NCBI GenBank assembly: GCA_964442075.1 | Contig: CAYTWH010000018.1 | Span: 5,635-69,634, forward strand | Length of the DNA stretch: 64,000 bases | DNA from: CAYTAU01 sp964442075 | GTDB lineage: Bacteria; Bacteroidota; Bacteroidia; Bacteroidales; CAYTAU01 | Direction of reading: 5' to 3' | Shown: positions 1-9,028 of the stretch, piece by piece | Layout: every line of letters begins with the position of its first letter | How positions within the stretch are numbered: the stretch's first letter is position 1 | The notes under the pieces: model-generated | The model's input: only the letters and a program-made list of their open reading frames with translations | What the model was told of the DNA's origin: nothing | Database searches by the model: none | Translations under genes and position numbers: made by a program

Positions 1-999
1 CTTTCTTTCTTTAAGTTCAAAACTCTCATAAATACTATCAATATCATACTTATAAATTGTATCTAACACAATTTTAATACTATCAATTTTGTTTTCTCTT
101 TTAAAATAAGTTGACAATAATAAGTTTTTACCAAAAAACTTTTTTCTTTTTTCAAAAGCTACAGTCAGAGAATCAACAGCATTCATTAATTGAGTAATAT
201 TCAACATTTCCTGATTATCCTTAAAAAGGTCTTCATTTGTTCGTTTTAATCCAAAACCACTTAAATCTAAAGCAATAATTTCTTTATCAAAAGTAGAGTG
301 CCTGTGAGGATATGACATATTCATTACTTGTTTTCTTTCTTCCGGCAAATCTTCATATTTACTACCATTATACATTGTCAGGATCATGTTATTTTCATTG
401 GAAGAAACATGCATTGTAGCAGAATCGGCAACTGTAATATTAGTATTTCCATTATTATCTGTATGGTCATAAACCATCAGTTTATACATCATTTTTGTTT
501 TGTAATTTTTTCCTGCAATTTTAATAACATAATTATCAATTCCTTTATAAAATATTCCAGGCTGAATATTAATATCAGGTCTCTGATGCCTGATATCATA
601 TAACAGTGTTCTGAATTTTAAATTCGCAATAGGCAAAATATTATTTGAAAAAACAAAGGCTGTAACACTAATTATCACAGACAGCACAATTAATGGCATC
701 ATTATTCTTTGTAATGAAATACCGGAAGCTTTCAAAGCTGTTAATTCATAATATTCGCCAAGATTCCCAAAGGTCATTAATGATGATAAAAGTATTGCTA
801 AAGGCAATGCCATAGGAACAAATGTAGCTGAGGCATAAAATATTAATTCGGCAAGTATAGTAATTTCAAGTCCTTTACCAACAAGGTCGTCGATGTATTT
901 CCATAAAAATTGCATTAATAAAACAAAAACTGCTATGAAAAATGTAGCAATAAATGGTCCGAAATATGAACGAAGAATAAGTAAATGTATACGTTTCAT
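1..999 (-). CDS. LptF/LptG family lipopolysaccharide export permease (3' end beyond window)
   Basis: The reading frame is open from an ATG at 999 to the window edge (333 codons), so the C-terminus is missing. The protein begins MKRIHLLILRSYFGPFIATF, followed by hydrophobic stretches at about residues 15-35, 55-80 and 100-120 and then a long hydrophilic, beta-rich region. This is the layout of the YjgP/YjgQ family. Known members form the inner-membrane permease of the Lpt machine, which extracts lipopolysaccharide and passes it to the periplasmic bridge; the hydrophilic part is the periplasmic jellyroll domain. LptF and LptG cannot be told apart here. The last membrane helices should lie just outside the window. 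Transcription runs leftwards, out of the window. Confidence 0.85.
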   Translation of the reverse strand, partial: MKRIHLLILRSYFGPFIATFFIAVFVLLMQFLWKYIDDLVGKGLEITILAELIFYASATFVPMALPLAILLSSLMTFGNLGEYYELTALKASGISLQRIMMPLIVLSVIISVTAFVFSNNILPIANLKFRTLLYDIRHQRPDINIQPGIFYKGIDNYVIKIAGKNYKTKMMYKLMVYDHTDNNGNTNITVADSATMHVSSNENNMILTMYNGSKYEDLPEERKQVMNMSYPHRHSTFDKEIIALDLSGFGLKRTNEDLFKDNQEMLNITQLMNAVDSLTVAFEKRKKFFGKNLLLSTYFKRENKIDSIKIVLDTIYKYDIDSIYESFELKERK

Positions 1000-1111
1000 A
1001 TATTAATGCCAATTAAACATTTTAAATGATTTATTAAAAACGAATACAAAACTAAATTATTTTACACCGATACGAAATTGATTTGCAAGTTTTATGCTGA
1101 TTCTATATGAA

Positions 1112-1135
1112 AATAGTCCAAAATCTTGGACTATT
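1112..1135. terminator. Hairpin between START-like gene and LptF/G gene
   Basis: A perfect 10-bp inverted repeat (AATAGTCCAA / TTGGACTATT) with a 4-nt loop lies between the stop of the START-like gene and the start of the permease gene. No clear T-run follows on either strand, so its role as a terminator is only likely. Confidence 0.45.
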
Positions 1136-1202
1136 CTATAATTACAAAGGTTTTATTTGTTTGTTCTTTTAATAAAAATCAATACCTGAAAACAGGAAGG
1201 TA

Positions 1203-1580
1203 TTATCCGCCAAGCATATGCTTTAATTCATTGATTTGACTATCCCACAAATCTTTTGCATCATCAATTTCATCTTTTTCAGCAAAATCAGTAATAATTA
1301 AAGCAACACCACCTGTAAGTTCCTCAATAACAATATTAAACTCAAAATATGTATCTTTCTCATCCTCAATCCACCTAAATCTAACATATTTTTGATCTTT
1401 TTTACTTATCAATTCTGCAATCTGATCTACTCCATTCCATGTGAATGTGAATATTTTGCCACTAAGTGTAACATTATCTGCAAACCATTCTGTTAATCCT
1501 CCTGCAGTACTCAGCCTAGAATACAATACTCTTGTCGAGCAATTTATCATAAATTCTATTGTGTATTTTTCTTTTGCCAT
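1203..1580 (-). CDS. START-like / SRPBCC-fold protein
   Basis: A 125-residue soluble protein without signal peptide or membrane segment. The pattern fits the START-like/AHSA1 helix-grip fold: an N-terminal strand (KYTIEFMIN), a short helical part ending in LTEWFADNV, alternating strands, and a long C-terminal helix (DLWDSQINELKHML). Related Bacteroidota proteins of this size are annotated as START-like domain proteins; the fold binds hydrophobic ligands, but no ligand is known for this group. It is transcribed towards the LptF/G gene and separated from it by a hairpin. No catalytic residues can be assigned. Confidence 0.7.
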   Translation of the reverse strand: MAKEKYTIEFMINCSTRVLYSRLSTAGGLTEWFADNVTLSGKIFTFTWNGVDQIAELISKKDQKYVRFRWIEDEKDTYFEFNIVIEELTGGVALIITDFAEKDEIDDAKDLWDSQINELKHMLGG

Positions 1581-1699
1581 AACAATAAAAATTTGTAGAA
1601 CGGCAATGTATTAAATATTTTGTAATAAAAAAAATATTATTATAATTATTTTGATAACAGTTTCTTGCAAGTTGTGAAAACGCTTACAAAAAATACTAC

Positions 1700-2503
1700 T
1701 TATCCACCAATATTATAGAACTCATGAGATTTGCTTTTTGTGCCACATTTAGGTTTGTTTTTTATTGCAGATATAAATGCTTTTTCAATTCCTAAATTGC
1801 GTACATCATATTCAATATCACTAAACAAACATGGCATTATTTTACCATTAGCAGTTAAACGCAAGCGATTACAAATACCACAATTTCCCCCATCTCCCCC
1901 TTCAACAACTGAAAATTCTCCATAATGAAGATCCATCAAATGTATAAATCTTACATTTAATCCATTTTGTTTACAAAATTCAGCTACGGCTTTAGCATCT
2001 TTTTCTTCAGAGTTATTATTTACAACACAATTTATTTTAATAGGCTTAAGTCCTGCATTTTGTGCGGCAACAATTCCTTTTAATACATCATTAACATCTC
2101 CTCCTCTTGTAAGTTCTTTAAATTTATTCTCGTCCAGTGTATCCAAACTAATATTTACCCTCATTAAGCCTGCTTTTGACAATTTTAATGCATATTTATC
2201 TAAATAAACACCATTTGTTGTCATTGCTAAATCTTTGATACCTTCAACAGCTGATAACATTTTAATAAAATCAACAATGCCTTTTCTTACCAATGGTTCT
2301 CCTCCGGTAATACGAACTTTATCAATTCCTAGTTTAACACCAACTTTAACTACTTCAATTATTTCCTCGAATGTTAAAATATCTTTATGATTAATATGCT
2401 TAATACCTTCAGCTGGCATACAATATTTACAACGCAAATTACACCTGTCGGTTATTGATATTCTTAAATAGTTTATTTTTCTGTTAAATTTGTCGTACAT
2501 CAA
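1700..2503 (-). CDS. moaA: GTP 3',8-cyclase MoaA, short form (molybdenum cofactor synthesis)
   Basis: Radical-SAM enzyme for the first step of molybdopterin synthesis, converting GTP to 3',8-cyclo-H2GTP. The N-terminal cluster motif CxxxCxxC is Cys21, Cys25 and Cys28 (DRCNLRCKYC), followed by the GGEPL SAM-binding motif. The second, GTP-binding cluster is Cys208, Cys211 and Cys225 in CGICNRLRLTANGKIMPC. The C-terminus ends in the family's Gly-Gly. At 267 residues it is about 60 shorter than usual MoaA (about 325-330): only some 17 residues lie between the FIHLMD strand and the second cluster. The start overlaps the moeA stop by 20 nt, which suggests translational coupling. A second in-frame ATG lies one codon later. 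Confidence 0.88.
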   Translation of the reverse strand: MMYDKFNRKINYLRISITDRCNLRCKYCMPAEGIKHINHKDILTFEEIIEVVKVGVKLGIDKVRITGGEPLVRKGIVDFIKMLSAVEGIKDLAMTTNGVYLDKYALKLSKAGLMRVNISLDTLDENKFKELTRGGDVNDVLKGIVAAQNAGLKPIKINCVVNNNSEEKDAKAVAEFCKQNGLNVRFIHLMDLHYGEFSVVEGGDGGNCGICNRLRLTANGKIMPCLFSDIEYDVRNLGIEKAFISAIKNKPKCGTKSKSHEFYNIGG

Positions 2504-3659
2504 CTATGTCTCCTTCTTTTAAAATTGTTTTTCCTATTGGTATTGAAATAATTCCATCAGCATTTTGCAATGAATAAATATGTGCAGAGCCATGATATTC
2601 TACAGGAATAATTTTTCCGTTATCAGCAATATTTACAGGTATCCACGATTCTCTTTCAGAACGTTTCCTAATATATTCTTGTCCCATTGGCAACTTTATT
2701 GCAACAGGCTTATGATCAATTCCCATTAATTTATATAATAATGGTTTTGTTAAAAGTTCAAATTGTATAAATGATGAAACAGGATTTCCTGGCAAACCAA
2801 ATATCAGCGCTTTTTTATGTATACCAAAAGTTGTAGGTTTTCCCGGTTGAACCGCTACTTGCTGAAATTTAATATCAACTCCTGCCCTTTTCAATACTTT
2901 TGGAACAAAATCAAAATCACCCATTGAAACTCCACCCGTAAGAATAACTACATCGTTTTCGTTTATAGCTTTTATAATTGCATTATGAGTTGCTTCTTCC
3001 GAATCTTCAATTATTCCCATGTAATTTGGCACAGCACCCATTTTCGAAACCTGAGCAATAAGTTGATAAGCATTACTATTTCTAATTTGTGATATTCCAG
3101 GTTTAGTATTGGGTTCAACAATTTCATCACCGGTAGATAAAATACCTACTCTTGGTTGTTTTGCAACCAATGGCTCAATACAACCAACTGATGATAATAC
3201 AGCAATATGTTGAGATTGAATAATTATTTCTTTATTTAAGACAATGTCATTAACTTTTACATCTTCTGCCTGATAGCATATATTTGATTTTGTATTTTCT
3301 TGTGTAAATTTTATTACATTTTCAGAAACTTCTTGCGTATATTCTACCATTAAAACACAATCTGCTCCCTCAGGCAACATTGCTCCTGTCATTATTCTTG
3401 AACATTGACCTTTTCCAACTTTATTTTTTGGGGCAGTGCCTGCCGGAATAGTTTCAATTACTTTCAATTCATTTTTAATATCTTCCTTTTTGCAGGCAAA
3501 ACCATCCATAGCAGATTTATCAAATGGTGGCATATTCATGTCAGATATCACATCTTCTGCCAACACTCTGCCCAAAGAATCATTAATTGAAACCTTTTCA
3601 ACACCCATTGTGTATGCCGAATCAATAACAATTCTATAAGCTTCTTCAAATAATATCAT
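2484..3659 (-). CDS. moeA: Molybdopterin molybdenumtransferase MoeA
   Basis: Inserts molybdate into adenylylated molybdopterin to give the active molybdenum cofactor. Its 391 residues match the family's usual length of about 390-410. Visible motifs are PPFDKSAMDGFA near residue 45, TGAMLPEGADCV near 92, ILSTGDEI near 174, the cofactor-binding VILTGGVSMGDFDFVP near 235, and FGLPGNPVSSF near 290. The C-terminal beta-barrel domain IV follows. It is the first gene of a two-gene unit with moaA, transcribed leftwards. The other cofactor genes (moaC, moaE, moaD, mogA) are not in the window. Confidence 0.93.
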   Translation of the reverse strand: MILFEEAYRIVIDSAYTMGVEKVSINDSLGRVLAEDVISDMNMPPFDKSAMDGFACKKEDIKNELKVIETIPAGTAPKNKVGKGQCSRIMTGAMLPEGADCVLMVEYTQEVSENVIKFTQENTKSNICYQAEDVKVNDIVLNKEIIIQSQHIAVLSSVGCIEPLVAKQPRVGILSTGDEIVEPNTKPGISQIRNSNAYQLIAQVSKMGAVPNYMGIIEDSEEATHNAIIKAINENDVVILTGGVSMGDFDFVPKVLKRAGVDIKFQQVAVQPGKPTTFGIHKKALIFGLPGNPVSSFIQFELLTKPLLYKLMGIDHKPVAIKLPMGQEYIRKRSERESWIPVNIADNGKIIPVEYHGSAHIYSLQNADGIISIPIGKTILKEGDIVDVRQI

Positions 3660-3812
3660 TTTAATTTTTATTTAATTTAGGAATGCAAAATTATAAATTT
3701 TAAAAAGCAATTCTGTTTTAAATTTATAATTATTTTATTCTGTCACATCAAAATACTTCAATATGATTATAGAATATTAATAAGTGTTTTGTATTTGTAT
3801 AAGCACTGCCAA

Positions 3813-5585
3813 TTACAACTGTATCAGCAATACCTTTATTTCATCTCTTCTTTTCACTTCTACAATTACTGTTTCGCCCGCTTTCAGTTTTGAAAGTCTG
3901 AACATATAATCGTAAATATTTGTAACAGGGTTTCCATTAATTGCAATAATAATATCATTTGATTTCATACCGCCAAGTTCGGCAGGTTTACCTTTTTTTG
4001 TCCCTATAACTTTTAATCCATTTACATCGCCTGCAGCAACATCGGGAATAATACCAAGTGTTACTTTTAAACGCCTTCCGTGTCTTGATGCCGTTTTTGA
4101 ACCCGATTTTTTAAAAATTAGTTTATTGTCAGAATTAACTACATCATTAACAATATTAAAGATATAATCAACAGCCTGTTTCTCTCCTTCAAAATTTATT
4201 TTATCAACAACATCTTTTGGTGTATGATAATCAGAATGTACACCTGTATTGAAATATATTACAGGAATATTATTTGCATAAAAATTTGCATGGTCTGATG
4301 GTCCATAGCCGTCGGGCGATTTTTTAATTTCAAATGGCAGGTTTTCATTATATATATTAAGTATTGAATCTATTTCTAAAGCTGTTCCTGTACCGCCAAC
4401 GAATAGAAATGGTTCTTTCTTACTCAGCCTGCCAAGCATATCAAAATTAAACATAGCAACAATTTTTGATTTATCAACGGGAGTGTTATCAATAAAATAT
4501 TTAGAGCCTATCAAACCCATTTCTTCTGCTCCAAAAGCTATAAATATAATGCTTCGTTTATTGTTTTTTAAACTTGCAAATTTTTCAGCTAATTCTAGCA
4601 CGGCAGCAACCCCCGAAGCATTGTCGTCTGCGCCGTAATGTATCGCATTCGTATCGGGCATTCTAGAACCTGAATTTGGTCCACCATACCCAAGATGGTC
4701 GTAATGCGCGCCTATAACAACATATTCTTCTTTTAGTATTTTATCATTTCCTTCAAGTATTGCCACAACATTATTAGAAATCACTATTTGTTGAACAATA
4801 TCTGTAGTAGCTGTTATTTCAACAGGCAAATCAAAGGAATTAGGTTTACGACTTTTATTTAATTCAGATTCCAAACTCTCAATAGTTTTATCTCCGAGCA
4901 TTTTATTTGCCGTTTCTCTTGTAATATTGATAACGGGTATTCCTGCTCCTTTAACAGTTTTATCATACGATAACTGAACAAGTTTATCTTTTTCTTCAAA
5001 TTGTTTGCCCGACACAAAAATAATTCCTTTTGCACCCTTATCTTTAGCAAGTACTATTTTACTTCTCTCACTACTAAATGGTAAAAACACAGAGTTGAAA
5101 TTATCTAGTTCGGGATCTGCTCTTAACATCATTATCCATTTTCCGCTAACATCTATATTTTTATAATCGTCCCAGATTACAGAATCAGTTTTAACATCAA
5201 AGCCGTAACCAACAAAACATACACTTGTTTTTAATGTTGCATTTCCTGAAAATGAAAAAGGTATAAACCCCTTTCCTAATTCAATATCTTCATCATTAAT
5301 ACTTAATTTATTATTTTCACCAAGTTTAACATCGGTTACCAAATTGAAAAACTGTGAACCATTATTAAATAATAATTTAAGTTTATTATTCTTAAAATCG
5401 TTTACAATATAATTTGCAGCACTTTTATCTCCTTTAGTCCCCGGCTTTCTCCCCTCTAAAGAGTCGGAAGCCAAAATTGTTATATGTTGTTTTATTTCTT
5501 TAGCATTTATTTCAATTTGAGCTAATAACTTTAAGTTTACAAAAGTTAATGCAGCAATTAATGTAATTACAATCTTTAATTTCAT
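3813..5585 (-). CDS. Secreted M28 family zinc aminopeptidase with PA and PDZ domains
   Basis: A 590-residue exported metallopeptidase. A signal peptide (about residues 1-22, ending LKLLAQ) is followed by a PA-like insert (about 110-250) inside the peptidase. Metal-binding motifs of M28 peptidases are visible: GAHYDHLG near 292-299, GADDNASG near 319-325, FGAEEMG near 351-357, NFDMLGR near 380-386, and a final HSDYHTPKD. A C-terminal PDZ domain (about 505-590) carries GGMKSNDIIIAING. Members cleave N-terminal residues from peptides in the periplasm or outside the cell. This suits a peptide-using lifestyle, in line with the amino-acid fermentation operon at 9.85-17.9 kb. It stands alone, in an apparent single-gene unit. 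Confidence 0.9.
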   Translation of the reverse strand: MKLKIVITLIAALTFVNLKLLAQIEINAKEIKQHITILASDSLEGRKPGTKGDKSAANYIVNDFKNNKLKLLFNNGSQFFNLVTDVKLGENNKLSINDEDIELGKGFIPFSFSGNATLKTSVCFVGYGFDVKTDSVIWDDYKNIDVSGKWIMMLRADPELDNFNSVFLPFSSERSKIVLAKDKGAKGIIFVSGKQFEEKDKLVQLSYDKTVKGAGIPVINITRETANKMLGDKTIESLESELNKSRKPNSFDLPVEITATTDIVQQIVISNNVVAILEGNDKILKEEYVVIGAHYDHLGYGGPNSGSRMPDTNAIHYGADDNASGVAAVLELAEKFASLKNNKRSIIFIAFGAEEMGLIGSKYFIDNTPVDKSKIVAMFNFDMLGRLSKKEPFLFVGGTGTALEIDSILNIYNENLPFEIKKSPDGYGPSDHANFYANNIPVIYFNTGVHSDYHTPKDVVDKINFEGEKQAVDYIFNIVNDVVNSDNKLIFKKSGSKTASRHGRRLKVTLGIIPDVAAGDVNGLKVIGTKKGKPAELGGMKSNDIIIAINGNPVTNIYDYMFRLSKLKAGETVIVEVKRRDEIKVLLIQL

Positions 5586-5706
5586 TTTAAATAATATAGA
5601 TTAGTTATAAATATATTTAATGATATTTTTTTGTAAAACTAAAGTATTTTTGCTTTATTTGTAGCCAACTTATTTTTTAATTTAAAAAAACTTAATATTT
5701 ATTATC

Positions 5707-5931
5707 ATGAAAAAATTATTTGTAATTATTTTAGCATCCGGACTTATTCTTGCATTATCTTCATGTAAAAAAGATTTTACTTGTGAATGCACATATACTG
5801 TTGCAGGAACAACAACAACAATACCTTATGAATATGAAGACATAAAGAAAAGCGATGCCGAAGATGTATGCAATACACAAGAAACATTATACAAATTAAC
5901 AGATGCTAATGCAAGTTGTGAAATAAAATAA
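5707..5931 (+). CDS. Small lipoprotein of unknown function
   Basis: A 74-residue protein with a lipoprotein signal: MKKLF, a hydrophobic stretch, then the lipobox LSSC with Cys20 as the predicted lipidated residue. The mature part is about 55 residues and holds four further cysteines (CECTY, DVCNT, ASCEI), so disulfides are likely in the periplasm. A TAnnTTTG box (TATTTTTG, 5645-5652) lies about 55 nt upstream, and a strong terminator follows 24 nt after the stop, so it is probably a single-gene transcript. I do not recognise the family. Confidence 0.75.
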   Translation: MKKLFVIILASGLILALSSCKKDFTCECTYTVAGTTTTIPYEYEDIKKSDAEDVCNTQETLYKLTDANASCEIK

Positions 5932-5954
5932 TGTTTTAAACAACACCAAATAAT

Positions 5955-5984
5955 AAAAAAAGGCATTAAATAATGCCTTTTTTT
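5955..5984 (+). terminator. Rho-independent terminator after small lipoprotein gene
   Basis: The inverted repeat AAAAAAAGGCATTA / TAATGCCTTTTTTT has a 2-nt loop; its A-run and T-run make it usable on both strands. It closes the lipoprotein gene and separates it from the MauE/thioredoxin gene that starts 20 nt further on. Confidence 0.85.
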
Positions 5985-6003
5985 ATTTCAAAAATTTCAA
6001 AAA

Positions 6004-6924
6004 ATGGGTTTTAAAATAATTTCTCACATTTTAAGAACACTATTAGGATTAGTATATATTTATTCTGCTTACACAAAGTTTTATTCAATTGATGAATTTG
6101 AGCTTTTTATTTTTGGAAATGGAATTCCAAACTGGGATATTGCAACAAGTTTTGCTCGTGTTTTAATATCTGCAGAACTTTTTCTGGGAGTATTATTATT
6201 AATTAACATTTATACAAAAAAAATATTACAAATTAACTTACTTGTATTAATTCTATTTACAATACTACTTGCTTACCTTTCAATTTTTGCAAGCGATATA
6301 TCTAATTGCAATTGTTTTGGAGAACACTTAGAATTCACACCTTTAGAATCTCTATTGAAAAATATTGCATTAATAGCAATAACAATATTTCTTTTATTTT
6401 ATAAATTTCCTTTTTCTTTTAAATTTAAAAAAATACTAATGATATTAATATTGATATCAGCGTTTTCTGCACCTACCATATTATCCCCACCCGATTATAT
6501 ATATCCCGAAAGCTACAAAAAACTTGATAGACCTCTTGATTATTCTTTACTAAAAGATTTTAATAAAAACTCCGAAGGAAAAAGTGTTGAGAAAGAAAAA
6601 ACACTTATTTGTTTTTTCGGTACACATTGTAAATTTTGCAAACTTGCAGCAAAAAAAATTACTATTATTGAAAAAAACATAAATTTGGATTTTCCAATTT
6701 TTTATGTTTTTTGGGGAAAAGAAGCTGATTTAAATCAATTTTGGGAAGAAACTGAATCAAAAAAATATCCATACTTATTTCTCACTACATCTGATTTTTT
6801 CAAACTTAGTGGAGGTTCTTTACCTTCTATAAATTTTATTGATAATGGTATAATAAAAGGACAAACAGGTTTTAGAAACCTAAATCAAGGTGAAATTGAA
6901 GATTTTTTTAAACCTATAAACTAA
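6004..6924 (+). CDS. MauE/DoxX-type membrane protein fused to a thioredoxin-like domain
   Basis: A 306-residue protein in two parts. The first about 160 residues carry four to five membrane helices in the DoxX/MauE pattern, starting with FKIISHILRTLLGLVYIYSA and KFYSIDEFE, with a cysteine pair CNCFGE in a loop near residue 101. The second part (about 190-306) resembles a thioredoxin fold, with a CxxC motif in GTHCKFCK and a cis-proline region GGSLPSINFI. Related fusions are thought to pass electrons across the membrane to periplasmic thiols, the CNC pair relaying to the CxxC. The substrate is unknown. The start is the first ATG after the terminator. Confidence 0.75.
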   Translation: MGFKIISHILRTLLGLVYIYSAYTKFYSIDEFELFIFGNGIPNWDIATSFARVLISAELFLGVLLLINIYTKKILQINLLVLILFTILLAYLSIFASDISNCNCFGEHLEFTPLESLLKNIALIAITIFLLFYKFPFSFKFKKILMILILISAFSAPTILSPPDYIYPESYKKLDRPLDYSLLKDFNKNSEGKSVEKEKTLICFFGTHCKFCKLAAKKITIIEKNINLDFPIFYVFWGKEADLNQFWEETESKKYPYLFLTTSDFFKLSGGSLPSINFIDNGIIKGQTGFRNLNQGEIEDFFKPIN

Positions 6925-6950
6925 ACTACTATATATTGAAACATGTTAAA

Positions 6951-6983
6951 TTTGTATAGTTTAAAAAATAAAACTTATATTTG
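6951..6983 (+). promoter_or_regulatory. Bacteroidota-type promoter for the lipoprotein at 7015
   Basis: TTTG at 6951-6954, a 21-nt spacer, then TATATTTG at 6976-6983. This fits the Bacteroidota consensus TTTG-N(19-21)-TAnnTTTG and leaves a leader of about 25 nt. Confidence 0.6.
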
Positions 6984-7014
6984 CATTAAATACAAATAAT
7001 TTAAAATTAAGAAT

Positions 7015-7476
7015 ATGAAAAAAATATTATCAATAGTTATTGTTTTAACTGCAGTGATATTTATCAATAGTTGTGGTAAATATGAAGAAGGTCCATCAAT
7101 AAGTTTAAAATCAAAAACTGCAAGAGTTACTGGTGAATGGAAAACACAAACAATATTATTTGACGGAGAAGAACAAGATCTAACAGAATTTATGGAACAA
7201 TATTTTACTTATGTTTATGAAAAAGATGGCACAGGAAAAAGAATAGGTGAAGAATTTGAATGGACTATAGGCAATACAGTATACAACTATCCTGCAGCTG
7301 AATTTGCGCTTGCATGGGAATTTAATGCAAACAAAGAAAAAATTATAAGAAAAATTACAGAGACTTCTACAATTATAATAGAAGAAAAACATACAATTAT
7401 TAAGTTAAAAGAAAAAGAATTGTGGTACACCATTGATGATACTATTGAAGTTCACATGGCAAAAGTAACGATTTGA
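7015..7476 (+). CDS. Lipocalin-like lipoprotein
   Basis: A 153-residue lipoprotein with signal sequence MKKILSIVIVLTAVIFINSC; the lipobox Cys is residue 20. After a short linker (GKYEEGPSISLKSK) comes VTGEWKTQ and then a run of beta-strands. This is the pattern of the small lipocalin-like lipoproteins that are abundant in Bacteroidota and usually start CxKYExGPxISLxSK. Such proteins are anchored in the membrane and may bind small hydrophobic ligands, but no function is established. Its stop lies 10 nt from the stop of the convergent 7486-9027 gene. Confidence 0.65.
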   Translation: MKKILSIVIVLTAVIFINSCGKYEEGPSISLKSKTARVTGEWKTQTILFDGEEQDLTEFMEQYFTYVYEKDGTGKRIGEEFEWTIGNTVYNYPAAEFALAWEFNANKEKIIRKITETSTIIIEEKHTIIKLKEKELWYTIDDTIEVHMAKVTI

Positions 7477-7485
7477 GAATAATAA

Positions 7486-9027
7486 TTACCAATCAATAAG
7501 TTTATCGCAAGCACATCTGAAACCAACATGGTTGCTTGGTTTTGTATAATTCCAGTCTTGGTCAATACGACAATGATATCCGGGAAGTTGATAACTGCCT
7601 CCTTTAGCAATTCCTTTTTCTGCTATCATTTCTGCAACATTACCTGATATATTATAAATCCCATATCCATTAGGAGGATATGAGTTTACCGGAGAAGTTA
7701 ATCCGTGTATATCATTTATTGTAAAAGGTTTTGCGCCTCTGGGTTTTATGACGTAATACTTTAATGAATCGCTATATGCAATCCATTCATCACCAATTCC
7801 ATTATAATTTGCTAAATTCTCACCTTTATAATTTGTTAAGAAATAGCCACCCCAAGGATACGAAGCATCTTTCAAACCTCCTCTTGCAGAATAATCCCAC
7901 TCTTCTTTTGTTGGTAAACGATATTTAACATATTTGGGAATTGTGTCAGTATTAATTTTTCTAGTCCATTCTATTTTATGTAATTTTTTATATATTACGC
8001 CATTTACTCTGTCTGTTCTCCATTTGCAATAATCTACAGCCTGTTTATATGAAATACCAACAAGAGGATAATTATTATATGCCTGATGTTGAAAATATAA
8101 TTCAACAAAAGGCTCGTTATAAGCTAATGGGGTTCTCCATACCAAAGTATCCGGTAAAGCATTTTTATATTCTACACTATCCTTGCTCCCATTCTGTTTT
8201 AGCCTATAAATATATTCTTTGTAGTCAATATTTTTGACCTCAGCAATGTCCATGTATAAACTATCTCTTATCCATACGGTGCCCGGAGGTGCGGATTTGT
8301 TATTTCTTTTTCGAATTTTTTGCTCCAATTTATTGTGTTTATCGTAAAATTCATGAAGATAATAGTTCATCATACTCACTACCTTTTCCGTTTTTCTTTT
8401 GAATGGTGATACATCAAAAGCCTTCGCATAATATGGGAATGGTCTTTTAAGTTGAACAAATTCGTCACTTTTTATGATAAGTGCACTAAATCCCATATTT
8501 TGGTCACCGTAGTATTGAATCCTTCTTTCAAGTCCATTTTCAGTTTGCACATAATCATTTCCATTAATATATTTTGTAGTGTCTTGTTCAATTAAACCGA
8601 ATTCTGCAATAAAGAAATTTAAATTGTCATATTTTATAGTTGAATCATAAATTAAACTGTCATTAAGAAATTCTACTTTATCTAATTGTTTGTTTTTCAC
8701 ACTTTGAGAATAATCACTAAAAAAAAAGTAGACAGGGCAAAAGTCAAAGTTTTCACGAAAAGCTTTTATAATCCTTTTGTCTAATTTTTCTTGTTGACTT
8801 TCAATTTTGTCGGCCTTTTTGTCATTTCCGTATTTTCTTAAGGCTTCAATGGATTTTGTCCTTGTTTTAAGTCTCACAAATAGGGCTCCTTGATGAAGGA
8901 GATTAATTTGTTGTCCACTTAGTATTTTAAAGTATTTTGAAGACTTAATTTTCTTCTCTTTGGCTTCTTGTGTAAAACCGATTATAGAGATTAAAAGAAT
9001 TATAACTCCAAGGATATATTTTTTCAT
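7486..9027 (-). CDS. Exported formylglycine-generating-enzyme-like (SUMF1 fold) protein
   Basis: A 513-residue protein with a cleavable signal peptide (ends GFTQEAK). Residues about 25-240 match no family I know. From about residue 245 it follows the FGE-sulfatase fold: PPGTVWIRD, VGISYKQAVDYCKWRT, YRLPTKEEWDYSARGG, YPWGG, NGYGIYNISGNVAEM, KGGSYQ and GFRCACD. The paired active-site cysteines of true formylglycine-generating enzymes are not seen in their usual place, so it may be structural or binding, as in GldJ/GldK of the gliding machine. It starts 1 nt after the nuclease stop, so the two form an operon. Confidence 0.7.
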   Translation of the reverse strand: MKKYILGVIILLISIIGFTQEAKEKKIKSSKYFKILSGQQINLLHQGALFVRLKTRTKSIEALRKYGNDKKADKIESQQEKLDKRIIKAFRENFDFCPVYFFFSDYSQSVKNKQLDKVEFLNDSLIYDSTIKYDNLNFFIAEFGLIEQDTTKYINGNDYVQTENGLERRIQYYGDQNMGFSALIIKSDEFVQLKRPFPYYAKAFDVSPFKRKTEKVVSMMNYYLHEFYDKHNKLEQKIRKRNNKSAPPGTVWIRDSLYMDIAEVKNIDYKEYIYRLKQNGSKDSVEYKNALPDTLVWRTPLAYNEPFVELYFQHQAYNNYPLVGISYKQAVDYCKWRTDRVNGVIYKKLHKIEWTRKINTDTIPKYVKYRLPTKEEWDYSARGGLKDASYPWGGYFLTNYKGENLANYNGIGDEWIAYSDSLKYYVIKPRGAKPFTINDIHGLTSPVNSYPPNGYGIYNISGNVAEMIAEKGIAKGGSYQLPGYHCRIDQDWNYTKPSNHVGFRCACDKLIDW

Positions 9028-9028
9028 T

